DNA from: Stentor coeruleus
Taxonomy: Eukaryota; Ciliophora; Heterotrichea; Heterotrichida; Stentoridae
Length of the DNA: 20,773 nucleotides
Reading direction: 5' to 3'
Assembly: GCA_001970955.1 (NCBI GenBank)
Contig: MPUH01001220.1
Coordinates: 1-20,773, forward strand
Under the pieces are notes generated by a model, which saw nothing but the letters and a program-made list of their open reading frames with translations, did no database searches and was not told the origin of the DNA. Shown in pieces: positions 1-9,300 of the stretch. Made by a program: the position numbers and the translations under genes. Each line of letters starts with the position of its first letter. Position 1 is the first letter of the stretch.

Positions 1-1074
1 TGTTCCATAGTATTTTAGAAAACAGTTTTGATTACTTGCCATTGAAGAGAGTTTTTGATATATTCGGATTTCTTTATAGATTTTATTCCAATCTGCTTGA
101 GGATGAACAGCTTGGTACAATTTTATAGCAACTTCACCATTGTTATATATAGCTTTGTATATGCAAACTTGGAAAAATGTTGTTTTTAAGGCATACATAG
201 GAGGGTCAATTTTTTGAACAGAACTAGAATCAATAATATTTATTTGTTCATCTCCAACAATAGAATAATCAATTATAAAATCTTGTTGACCTACATCCAA
301 AAATGGTTGAATATTAGGAAGTTCTATCCCAGTTAGTTTTTCTTTTAAGTCTTTTAAATCACTTTCAAAACTATCATCTTCTATCTTAAGTTGTTCAATA
401 GCTTGTATAATCCTATATGCTTCTTGAGCATCTCGTTTAATATTTTGATTACCCATACCATCTATATTGTTTTTTTTTTCAATATAACTTAATGCAGCTC
501 TACCTATTGCTAAAATCAAAGTTCCTAAGGTTGGAAATTCCAAAGTTATTTGGCCAAAACGTAAATTTTTCAATGCATCTAATATTTTTTCCGCTCTTGG
601 TGATGCATAAGCTTCACTAGCTTCTTGCCACATAAAAGCTTCAAAAATTGTATATCCTAATTTCATACTATCTAATTCTTTTTCTGAATATTTTTGTATT
701 AAAACTCCTTCTGAACACCATTGGATTATCTCTTTAATGCTTTTAACTTCAGCAAGCTCTGATATAATTATAGTATCACAACAATCTATTATAGCTTCTT
801 TATGCTCTGGAGCTATTTGTAGTAATAATAAACCGTGGTTAAGAACTTTAGAGCATTTAATACCTTTTGGGGATTCTTCTTGAAGTCGAGTTAGGACAAG
901 AGCACTTTGGTACTTTTGAATTATTTGATCAGTTGAATTAAGGTTAAAGTTTAGCAGTTGGCTAAGGGGCATTGAAAAACCGTTATCAATTAGGCTTCGG
1001 TTTATTGAAGTCTTGAGTTTAGCTTCCCCAAAAAATTGATTTATTAGGATTTCTTGAAGATCTGTAAAAGACAT
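1..1074 (-). CDS. Protein kinase, N-terminal 358 residues (3' end lies beyond the left window edge)
   Basis: The reading frame is open from the ATG at 1074 to base 1 without a stop, giving 358 residues. Residues 1-270 are mostly helical and of no family I recognise. A kinase N-lobe follows: the stretch YKAIYNNGEVAIKLYQ carries a VAIK motif with the presumed ATP-binding lysine at K318, then EIRIYQKL (alpha-C glutamate) and NQNCFLKYYG. No GxGxxG loop precedes VAIK. The catalytic loop and activation segment would lie outside the window. It is clearly paralogous to the next gene: both begin with 19 residues ending in EAK, and both share ESPKG, CCD and NCFLKYYG at matching positions, which supports this start. 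A TATAAAA-like string lies about 20 bases upstream of the ATG. It is probably the first member of a tandem Ser/Thr-like kinase array; the substrate cannot be inferred. Confidence 0.85.
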   Translation of the reverse strand, partial: MSFTDLQEILINQFFGEAKLKTSINRSLIDNGFSMPLSQLLNFNLNSTDQIIQKYQSALVLTRLQEESPKGIKCSKVLNHGLLLLQIAPEHKEAIIDCCDTIIISELAEVKSIKEIIQWCSEGVLIQKYSEKELDSMKLGYTIFEAFMWQEASEAYASPRAEKILDALKNLRFGQITLEFPTLGTLILAIGRAALSYIEKKNNIDGMGNQNIKRDAQEAYRIIQAIEQLKIEDDSFESDLKDLKEKLTGIELPNIQPFLDVGQQDFIIDYSIVGDEQINIIDSSSVQKIDPPMYALKTTFFQVCIYKAIYNNGEVAIKLYQAVHPQADWNKIYKEIRIYQKLSSMASNQNCFLKYYGT

Positions 1075-1510
1075 TTAATTTACTTTTTATAGGTAAAATG
1101 GAATGCCTGAAGATCATTAACGATGTTTTAAGATATGAAATTTATGTGATATTATCTTGGAGATAAGTTTTTTTTTTTTCTGATATTATAGTTTAGAAAC
1201 CAAGTTTTTTTTCTCTGACAAGAGCTGCACATCTTGTAATTATGAGAGGGAAAATTACTCACTTAAAATGTTGACTGATAAAATTAAAGAATGAATGTCT
1301 AAAGAAGCATGAAATAGTATTATTATATCAGTCAGGCAGATAAAGTTCATATAAGTAAACGATGGGTAGATCAGAATAATAAACAATCAGTTATCATAAA
1401 TTAACTTTACTTGTCCAGAGCAGATGTATAACAAAACATAAATAATAAAAATGAATTAAATTAAACTCACTATTCTTTAGCTTATCGCCTAATTAAAAAA
1501 TATTTCTAAT
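1075..1510. other. Intergenic spacer between tandem kinase genes
   Basis: This 436-base gap lies between the start of the first kinase and the stop of the second, both on the minus strand. It holds short T runs (about 1170-1180 and 1206-1213) and no ORF or RNA gene that I can recognise. The side near 1075 is richer in G on the plus strand (C on the coding strand), as for other 5' flanks here. The side near 1510 is richer in C on the plus strand, as expected for the 3' flank of the second kinase. It should contain the promoter of the first gene and the transcript end of the second. Confidence 0.6.
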
Positions 1511-3181
1511 CTAATGCTTCATTGTTCGCGTTGACTTCGAATCAATGTAATTTAAAAGTTCGCCAAAAGTTCTTCTTTTTTCTGGGTTAGCATTAAGCAT
1601 ATTAGCAAGCAATTCTCTCACCCAAGGATAAGGAACTTTACTTATTCTTCTAAAAAGCCTTTCATTTTTCTTTACAGTATTAAGGCCTCGCAATTTTTTT
1701 ATCTTAAAAAATTCTAAAAACACAAGCCCTAATGAAAAAACATCTGATTTTTCAGGATTGAAAATAGCTGAATCAATATTTTTTCCTATTAATTCTAATA
1801 ACTCTGGAGCAATGTAATTCTTAGTTCCTTTAATTTCGTATTCACTTGTTGTTTTGTTGTCATAATTATGAGATTTAAATAAAGATATATTAAAATCGAT
1901 AATTTTAACATTCTGAAACTTATCAATTAGCAAATTATCGGGTTTTATATCTCTATGAAAAATTCCAAGATCTTTCATTATTTTAAATGATGATATAAGT
2001 TTTAGAAAAATATTAGCATAAACTTGTTCATTAAGTTCAATTGATTGATCTTTTAATTTTTTAAAAAAAGTTGATAAATTTTCAGGAATGTATTCCATTA
2101 TCATCCATATACCTTTTTTCGAATCTAAATAACTCCCGTAATATTTTAAAAAGCAGTTATTGGCATTGGCTATTTCTGAAAGCCTTGAATAAATATTGAT
2201 TTCACTAAATATTTGACTGGTATCAGTATTTTCTTTCAAAATTTTATAATATTTAGCACATACATCATTATCGTAATTTTTTGCTTTATAAATTGCCATT
2301 TGAAAGTTTTCTGTAATGTTAGAATTAAAAGGTAATTCAGTTAATGTAATTGAGAATTCATCATTTGGAATTGAATATAAATTTGAATGTTGAAACGGAG
2401 TTAGTTTAAGAGTTTTGCTTTGGTCTTGATTTGGAGGTGAAATTAAATTACATTTTTCTCTCATATTTTTGATATCTTTATCATAGTCTTTATCTTTAGA
2501 TTCAAGCATTTCAAGAAAATTGAGTATTTTATGTGCTTCTTGAATATCCATATTACCTTCATTTGATTCAAATTCATTGGTAATATTTTCTCCTATAAAA
2601 TCAAGTGCTGCGTGTATATTAATAATTACTAAAGCTTCAAGATCTGGAAATTCTAAATACTCTTGTCCATAATGTAGAGAATTAAGATGATCTAATATTT
2701 TTTGACTATCATTCAACTTATAAACTTCATTTGTTTTTTTCCACATAAAAGCTATAAAATCTCTTAATCCTATTTTCATTCCAATAAGATCCATTTTACC
2801 TAATCTTTTAAGAGAAATACCTTGATGGCACCATGCCATTACATCATTTTCATCTTTACTTTCATTTAGTTCTGTTATGAGGATCGAATCACAACATTCT
2901 ATGATGGATTCTCTAAGTTCTGGAGCAGTTTGAAGCAAATATTCACCATAGGAAAGCATTTTAGCGTATGATAAACCTTTTGGAGATTCCTTTTCAAGTT
3001 TTATTAAGAATAGCGCACTGAAGTATTTGTTTAAGGCAACATTATTTGATGTGATGTATAATTTTATCACTTCATCAAGACTGAGAGTATCTCTATTAGC
3101 CTCGATATCTGCAGGCAGGACCGATTTTGCTTCTTCGAATAAGTAAGTATCTAGAGCATATTTTAATACTAAAGTTGACAT
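1511..3181 (-). CDS. Divergent protein kinase with helical N-terminal region, DFN variant
   Basis: 556 residues, stop TAG. Residues 1-270 are alpha-helical and match the first gene along their length; I know no name for this part. The kinase domain spans about 285-545. Visible motifs are the beta-3 lysine K310 (VCAK), the glutamate in SEINIYSRL, HRDIKPDN with D411 as catalytic base and N416, DFN at 429-431 instead of DFG, the activation-segment end GTKNYIAPELLE, SDVFSLGLVFLE, and the closing EKRRTF arginine. The glycine-rich loop is not visible. Because the catalytic Asp, Lys and metal-binding Asp are kept, it may well be active despite DFN. HRDIKPDN suggests Ser/Thr specificity. The start at 3181 is supported by equal N-terminal length to the paralogue (EAK at residues 17-19 in both). 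The start codon lies inside a 59-bp tandem repeat, so two short upstream ORFs precede it. No transmembrane segment is evident. Confidence 0.9.
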   Translation of the reverse strand: MSTLVLKYALDTYLFEEAKSVLPADIEANRDTLSLDEVIKLYITSNNVALNKYFSALFLIKLEKESPKGLSYAKMLSYGEYLLQTAPELRESIIECCDSILITELNESKDENDVMAWCHQGISLKRLGKMDLIGMKIGLRDFIAFMWKKTNEVYKLNDSQKILDHLNSLHYGQEYLEFPDLEALVIINIHAALDFIGENITNEFESNEGNMDIQEAHKILNFLEMLESKDKDYDKDIKNMREKCNLISPPNQDQSKTLKLTPFQHSNLYSIPNDEFSITLTELPFNSNITENFQMAIYKAKNYDNDVCAKYYKILKENTDTSQIFSEINIYSRLSEIANANNCFLKYYGSYLDSKKGIWMIMEYIPENLSTFFKKLKDQSIELNEQVYANIFLKLISSFKIMKDLGIFHRDIKPDNLLIDKFQNVKIIDFNISLFKSHNYDNKTTSEYEIKGTKNYIAPELLELIGKNIDSAIFNPEKSDVFSLGLVFLEFFKIKKLRGLNTVKKNERLFRRISKVPYPWVRELLANMLNANPEKRRTFGELLNYIDSKSTRTMKH

Positions 3182-3327
3182 AATTATAGATGCTTTAATA
3201 ACTTAGTATTTAGAGTATATTTTAATACTAAAGTTGACATAATTATAGATGTTTTAATAACTTAGTATTTAGAGTATGTTTTAATACTAAAGTTGACATA
3301 ATTATAGATGTTTTAATAACTTAGTAT
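3139..3327. repeat. 59-bp tandem repeat, about 3.2 copies, spanning the start codon of the second kinase
   Basis: The phrase ttttaatactaaagttgaca recurs at 3161, 3220 and 3279, a period of exactly 59. The first copy covers the start codon and first codons of the kinase gene and has diverged there (several mismatches over about 43 bases). The two outer copies are nearly identical to each other. Each outer copy contains an ATG on the minus strand that opens an 18-codon ORF (3184-3240 and 3243-3299), beginning MSTLVLK like the real protein but ending in TAA two bases before the next ATG. Because 59 is not a multiple of three, the copies cannot be read as an N-terminal extension. The rest of the gap to 3549 is AT-rich and holds no gene. 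Confidence 0.93.
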
Positions 3328-3549
3328 AAATGTAGAGATTAAATGTTTTTTTGTATTGAATATAATAGGATAAGTTTGGTATTGTATTGAAGGTTTTCTG
3401 ATATGCTTTTTATGTATTGAAATTTAGAAATTGTAAGTTTAAGTTTATTGAAATCATTTTTTTTCTTATGTTATTTATAGGCAGTGTTATATAAATACAG
3501 AAAACTATGCAAAGTTGATCATAAAATTAAAGTGTTTTCTTATTATTGG

Positions 3550-5148
3550 TTAATTATCTATTGTTGGGTCTACATCATCACTATCAAAATATTTAAGGAG
3601 CTTACTAAATTTTTCTCTCTTTTTATAATCAACATCCAGCATTTTTTTCAAGCAGGTTTTAATATTCTCATCTATTTTTAATGATTTTACAATATTCATA
3701 AGATGCTCATTATTTTCCTTATGATTTAGTTTATGAACAGGCTTTTGATATATTAACTGAAGTAAAGTAAGCCCTAAACTAAATACATCAGCTCGACCAG
3801 GCCGATATTTACCTACCTTCTCTCCTTTAAATAGCAATTCTATAAGTTCAGGAGCCATATAATCCACTGTTCCCTCAATTAAATGATCATTAGTTACCGA
3901 AAGCTGAAAATCTTCTGTTAACTTATGTAGAGATACATTAAAATCTATTATTTTTGGCATGAGTTTTGGAGTAATCATAATATTTTGTGGTTTGATATCT
4001 CTATGGTTTATTTTAAGATTCTCCAGTTCAGCAAAACAACTTATAAGTTTGGTCATTAATACTTTTAACTGTTTATCATCTAAAGAATAGTTTATACTCT
4101 TCCAATAATCAATATATTGTTTAAGATTATATTTAAAATACTCCATACAAATTGATATTTTACTATCGTCACGATGTAAAAAAAAAACTTTTACAAAACA
4201 GTTATTTTTGCTAGCTTTAGTACTGAGTATTTTCATTATTTCCAATTCATTTAATATCACATTTTCATAGTCATCTTGTATTTTACTATATTCTTTAACA
4301 GCAAATTTTCCTATACTCTCATGATATTCTTTATAAATAGTAATTTTTGCAAATGCTCGACGTTGGGTATAGACAACTTTATTCCTTTTGATGTTAGCGA
4401 AAATATATTCTCTATTGAAATAAGCATTATTAGATATAATATAATTGTTTAATTCATTGAATTTGCTTTGATAGTTTTCATTGATAATCGGTGCACATAA
4501 TCTAAGTGTTAGAATTAAATTTTGTTCCTCCCCTGGCATATTAGCAACATTCTCAATTATACTGTATCTATTAGATAAATAATCACATATTACATAAAAT
4601 ATTTCTTGAATCCATGAAAGAATTTCAATTCCAGAATTTTGAATAGCAACTAAACTCTGAATAACAGTCTCAGACATCAGTTTTATACTCTGGTTACCAA
4701 AATTATTTATAAATTTTGAACATATGCTCGCAACTCTTAAATGAAGTAAGTGTCTTGTTTTCCTAAAGCATACCCTATCTATATCTTTTAAAACATCAGC
4801 TATCTGTGCACATTCTGATATATTAGCAGTAGTTATTTCTTTTTCCAAACAGTCAGCACATATACTAAAATCATAATCTGGTATTTGAATATCTAACCTT
4901 TGATAACAAATCTCATTGAAAATTTCTATATAATTTTCAACACCTATAGGTCCATCTGTGAATGCTTTTATATGTTTGAGTACAGAAACTAAATTATTGA
5001 ATACTTTATTATTTGTTTCGATTTCTTGTTTTAATTCATTGTAGGATTTGTCAAAAAGGCTATTGATATATCTTTTTTGATCATCGTTTAGTTCAGGGTT
5101 TGATAATAAAGTGTCGGAAAAACTTAATGCAATATCCAGGAAGTTCAT
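3550..5148 (-). CDS. Divergent protein kinase with helical N-terminal region, DFN variant
   Basis: 532 residues, stop TAA. Residues 1-255 look helical and are not obviously homologous to the N-termini of the two neighbouring kinases, although the layout is the same. The kinase domain spans about 265-520. Its motifs are K285 in FAVKEY, the glutamate in ILNELEIM, HRDIKPQN with D384, DFN at 402-404, GTVDYMAPELIE, ADVFSLGLTLLQ, and a final KREKF arginine. There is no glycine-rich loop. NCFVKVF after alpha-C resembles NCFLKYY in the other two, so all three probably come from one local expansion. The gene is transcribed away from the BEACH gene. Its 5' flank (5149-5280) has almost no C on the plus strand, so almost no G on the coding strand, which agrees with this start. 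Catalytic activity is likely but unproven; the target is unknown. Confidence 0.9.
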   Translation of the reverse strand: MNFLDIALSFSDTLLSNPELNDDQKRYINSLFDKSYNELKQEIETNNKVFNNLVSVLKHIKAFTDGPIGVENYIEIFNEICYQRLDIQIPDYDFSICADCLEKEITTANISECAQIADVLKDIDRVCFRKTRHLLHLRVASICSKFINNFGNQSIKLMSETVIQSLVAIQNSGIEILSWIQEIFYVICDYLSNRYSIIENVANMPGEEQNLILTLRLCAPIINENYQSKFNELNNYIISNNAYFNREYIFANIKRNKVVYTQRRAFAKITIYKEYHESIGKFAVKEYSKIQDDYENVILNELEIMKILSTKASKNNCFVKVFFLHRDDSKISICMEYFKYNLKQYIDYWKSINYSLDDKQLKVLMTKLISCFAELENLKINHRDIKPQNIMITPKLMPKIIDFNVSLHKLTEDFQLSVTNDHLIEGTVDYMAPELIELLFKGEKVGKYRPGRADVFSLGLTLLQLIYQKPVHKLNHKENNEHLMNIVKSLKIDENIKTCLKKMLDVDYKKREKFSKLLKYFDSDDVDPTIDN

Positions 5149-5551
5149 ATTTATTGTGGTGGAAATGAATATGATATTAGGAAATTATTTAAATATTGGA
5201 ATTATGGGTTATCGGTTTATTATTGATTTTATGAATATTATTAGAAATAATAGGAGATAGATTATTGAATTGAGGAAAACTGTTTGATTGCTTTAGATGT
5301 AGGATAATAGATGTAAAAATATATCTTGCTTAATAAAAATATCACTTTTCAACTTTCCCCATAACTGCAAATTTTTATAAAAATCCATATAAAGTTATTA
5401 TAATCCTATTCAAACTCTTTAAGAATTTCATCAGGTTTACTTGAATAAGCATTTCTAAACTCTTAGCATAAAAAAATTATAGGGAAAACTAAAAAATTCA
5501 ATTGAAACAAATATTCTTCAAATAATTTATGATGTTAATAAATAGAAATTA

Positions 5552-5633
5552 TCACTATAAGAATTTGATTAAGGTGTGAAATAATTTAATATAAAATTTA
5601 TATAATATGATTTGATGTTACTTTATAAATAAT
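5552..5633. repeat. 82-bp direct repeat, copy 1
   Basis: It begins tcactataagaatttgatt and ends ctttataaataat. It matches 5772-5853 over 82 bases with one difference (tttgatg here, tttggtg in copy 2), 220 bases apart. The 138 bases between the copies are not repeated. Both copies lie in the shared upstream region of two divergent genes. Confidence 0.95.
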
Positions 5634-5771
5634 TAGTTAGTTAGAAAATATATCATTCATAGTCGTGAACTCTGTATTAATCAATTTTCAGTTGTTTTCT
5701 CTTATTATCGATGTTTCTACGAAGTTTTTTAAGATGCTATCTACTTTTCTTTTAATTTTATTACTCTTTTT

Positions 5772-5853
5772 TCACTATAAGAATTTGATTAAGGTGTGAA
5801 ATAATTTAATATAAAATTTATATAATATGATTTGGTGTTACTTTATAAATAAT
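5772..5853. repeat. 82-bp direct repeat, copy 2
   Basis: This is the second copy of the element at 5552-5633, same orientation, one mismatch. Flanking bases differ on both sides (a/t before, t/a after), so the match ends sharply. It could be a recent local duplication, a regulatory element present twice, or the footprint of an inserted or excised segment. The sequence alone does not decide. Confidence 0.95.
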
Positions 5854-6167
5854 AAAATATAATCTCCTACAACTTGTAATTCTCAGAAACTTTATAATCT
5901 ATGCATTTCATTAACTAAAATATATATATCAATATAAATCTCATACATAAATAAGAAAAAATATCATACTTATGCCATTTCCTAGCATAAATCAACCAAC
6001 TACCGTCTATTGTCTTAAATAAATTGAAAGTGAAAAAATAAAATATTTTTCTTTCAGAGACTCATTAATTTTCTCCATTAGACAACCTAAAATTTTTAGC
6101 CAAAAATCACATCTAATAACCTAATAATTTTCATCTTATTATTACTATTAAAATATATTATATACAG

Positions 6168-6333
6168 CCAAACCTTTTATTATATCTAATTACACTATCT
6201 AATAACAATTCCTAAATTCATACCAAATAATTTATTTCCTCATCTTATCTCTCTTTATACTCAAATCTACCTTCTAAAATATCCTATAATCCTCACATTA
6301 TAAATATCTTTAATCACAAACATATATAATTAT
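6168..6333 (+). promoter_or_regulatory. 166-base G-free tract running into the BEACH start codon
   Basis: After the G at 6167 there is no G on the plus strand until the third base of the ATG at 6334, while C is common (cctcac, ctctcttt, ctaccttc). This should hold the promoter and 5' UTR of the BEACH gene. The other gene starts in the window have weaker versions of the same G-poor leader. No individual transcription-factor site is claimed. Confidence 0.6.
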
Positions 6334-9300
6334 GGATGCTGAAAGTATTCTATACGATGAACTTGAAAGAATGGGATCAGGTGGAGAGATTAAAAACCCT
6401 GACACAATCTGGAGCCTTCTTGAAATATTCCCTCAACTAACAAGTGATTATCAAATAATATTGATAGAACAGCTTGAGAAAATCGCTCGTAGCCTTCTTC
6501 ATAACCCAAACTTAATTATGAGTGAAAGCAAAAGTACTAAAAAAGATATCCTAAACTCTTTCATATCTTTGGCGCTAATAAGTTCAGATATGGTTCAAGG
6601 GAAAATCATAAGTTTTATTGAGTTACTAATTTCTTCAGTAGGTGTCAAAAAATCAAATACCCAGTTTATTTTCCAATTTTTGGCTTCTCAGTTGTTGACT
6701 GAAGAACAATTATCGACATGTATACGGGTTCTTCAGATTTTGATTAGTCCAAATAAACCTCCAGCGCCTTATAGTTATTTTTATTTCTCAGGTCCAGGTT
6801 CAGGACTGGATATAAATTTTGAAAAATACCCGGCTTTCTCTTTCCAAAAGGGATTCTCAGCATGTTTTTGGCTAAGAGTTGAGGATGTAAGCAGTGATAA
6901 ACCTAGTAGACTTATGAGCTTTCATTCTAGAGGAAGTGGCGGTATTGAAGCTTACTTTATAAAAAACAGACTTTACTATAGACTTCTTGGTCCTGAATAC
7001 AGTTTACCAGAACTTGGGTCGAATGGTATCCTTTTAAATGAATTCCAGCCAGAAACATGGACTTTTCTCGGTATTGAACATGAGAAGACCAAGCTTAGGA
7101 AAAGTGTTTTAAAAGTTGTTGTTGATGGAGAAGAAATTATGAGCCCACCTGTAGACTTCCCTGTTCTCAAAGGTCATAATCCTGAATTTTCCCTTGCTGG
7201 GCTTTGTTTAGACTTCACAGGCCAGCTGGCCTGTGCCATGATATTTAACGATGTGATTTCTGTAAGTTCAATGAAAACAATTCATTCTTTTTATTCATAC
7301 GCACCACAAGGACATGAAGCTTTACGATCTTTACATAGAGTTATCGATAAAAACATCTCAAAAAACTTATTTTGTTTCTATCATCCAGTAAGAGTCCATG
7401 AAAAAATAGTATATGATGGTATGGCAAAATATGATTCAAGACTAATTGGATTAAGTGGATCAAAACATTTATTAAACACCAGAATGAATTACCTTGGAGG
7501 AATATGTGCCCTTTTACCAATAGTTGATAATATATCCCAACAAAAAACTAACCATAATTTTCTTTTTTCTCAATGGGTCAAACTTTTTAGTATCTGCCTA
7601 AAAGATCGGCCTGAAAACCAAATTGAAGCTTGTAAGATGAAGTTTTTTAAAGCTTTAGCTGAAATATTGACAAATTTCCCACCACAGGATTTAAAAGAAG
7701 AAATTATTGATTTGTTTGAAGAACTTAACAATTTTATTATGCCTCAGTTAAGAGACCAAATGACTTTACATTTGTTATGGCTTCCTGAGTTTTGGAGTAA
7801 AACAAACAGCCAGGTTCAATCAAAGTTGTATAAAGTATTAAAAGTTTTATATTCAAAAGCTCCGAAGCAGGTATCAAAAACAGTTGGGGTTAGTAAAATG
7901 ATAGAAATAATTCAAGAGTTTTATATGGAAACAGAAGTTCATGTTAAAGAAATTTCTAGTATAATTGAAGTGGTTTTGCTTGGAAATGGTGAAAATATAG
8001 CATATTCTGTTGTTTATATAGTTTCTGGTCTTTTTACTCGAACTTCTAATATTGTGCAAATAAGTTTGTTAGGATTATTGAAAAAAGTACTTAATGACCG
8101 TCCTGGTGATGTAGTCAGTGCTTCAAGTTCAGTTTTTACTAAGCATTTTCTTGAAGCTAACGGGCTAGAAATGCTTTTGCTCTTATTAAACTCAGGAAAT
8201 TACGAGGTTAGAAGTATGTGTCTAAGTTTAATTGATAGCATCCTTTCAGCTAATGACAAAATCCCATCTTTTTACACAAGAAAAGACATTTTTGCTTATA
8301 TCAGCTCTATAATCCTCCCATCACCTAGACTTATGAGTGGTAGTTTTAAACCTTTACAACTATCTTTAGGAAGTTTACAAAGCTATGAAAAACAAGAAGA
8401 AGATTTTGAAGATACGGGGAAAAAATCAAATGGTTTAAGGATTTCTGAAGCTTCTAAAACTTTCAGTTTATCAAATACAAAAGAAGATTTTTTAAAATTC
8501 CCAAGTCCAAAAGATGATTTTAATAAATTTACAAGTCCAAAAGATATAATGGTTAAGTTCCCAAGTCAAAAAGAAGAGAGTATTAAGTTTTTAGCACATA
8601 AGGAAGATGTAGGAATTAACCCTCCTCCAGCTCCATCTTCAAAGAAAAAAATTAGTTTTATGTTCCCTGAAGTAGCGAAAACTGATGGAAAGCCTGGGTT
8701 TTTTAAGAAAAACATCGAGATTAAGACTGAGAAAAAAGATATTGAATTGGCTCCACAGAAAAAAGGTTTTAATTTCGATTTTGGGAATGACGATGAAATA
8801 AATCTACCAAGCTTAACAGAAAGGAGTTTAGAAAGCGAAGAGGAGAAAAGGGAAGACTTTAATTTAACCCTACAACCACAGAAAAAGTCTATAAAATCTT
8901 TTAGTCAAACAAGGAAATTTGTCCCAAAATTAAGCGAAAACCTCAACATTGACACTGATTCCATTAACGAAAAGTGGGAATTCGGTGGTGAGCAAGGGAA
9001 AGTAAAAAACGAAGCTCCAGAAGANGAAAAGTGGGAATTCGGTGGTGAGCAAGGGAAAGTAAAAAACGAAGCTCCAGAAGAAGAAACTTTAATGATCGAA
9101 ATTAAAGAACTAGCAAGTAAATGTGTTAAATACATGAGAGGTGAACTTGAATCAAATACTCAAGATTTTTTCCTTTTACCAATAAACAAATTCCCACCAC
9201 AATCCTGTAGAGGTCAAAAAGTTATGGACTTCTCATCAGTAAACCCTAAAAAAATGGGCTGTGTAAAAGCTTTTGATCACAAACCTGAAGAAATAAAAAT

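Larger units (their letters stand above)
5149..6331. other. Divergent intergenic region between the third kinase and the BEACH gene
   Basis: This 1183-base region separates two gene starts, so it should hold both promoters. I see no coding ORF or RNA gene. It contains an 82-bp direct repeat (5552-5633 and 5772-5853) and, next to the BEACH start, a long stretch lacking G. Base skew switches within it: the first 130 or so bases are G-rich and C-poor on the plus strand, while the last 450 are C-rich and G-poor. Each half therefore has low G on the strand of the gene it precedes. Confidence 0.7.

Noticed and set aside
3484..3681. 65-codon plus-strand ORF
   Set aside because: Overlaps the end of a well-supported kinase on the other strand and has no homology that I recognise.
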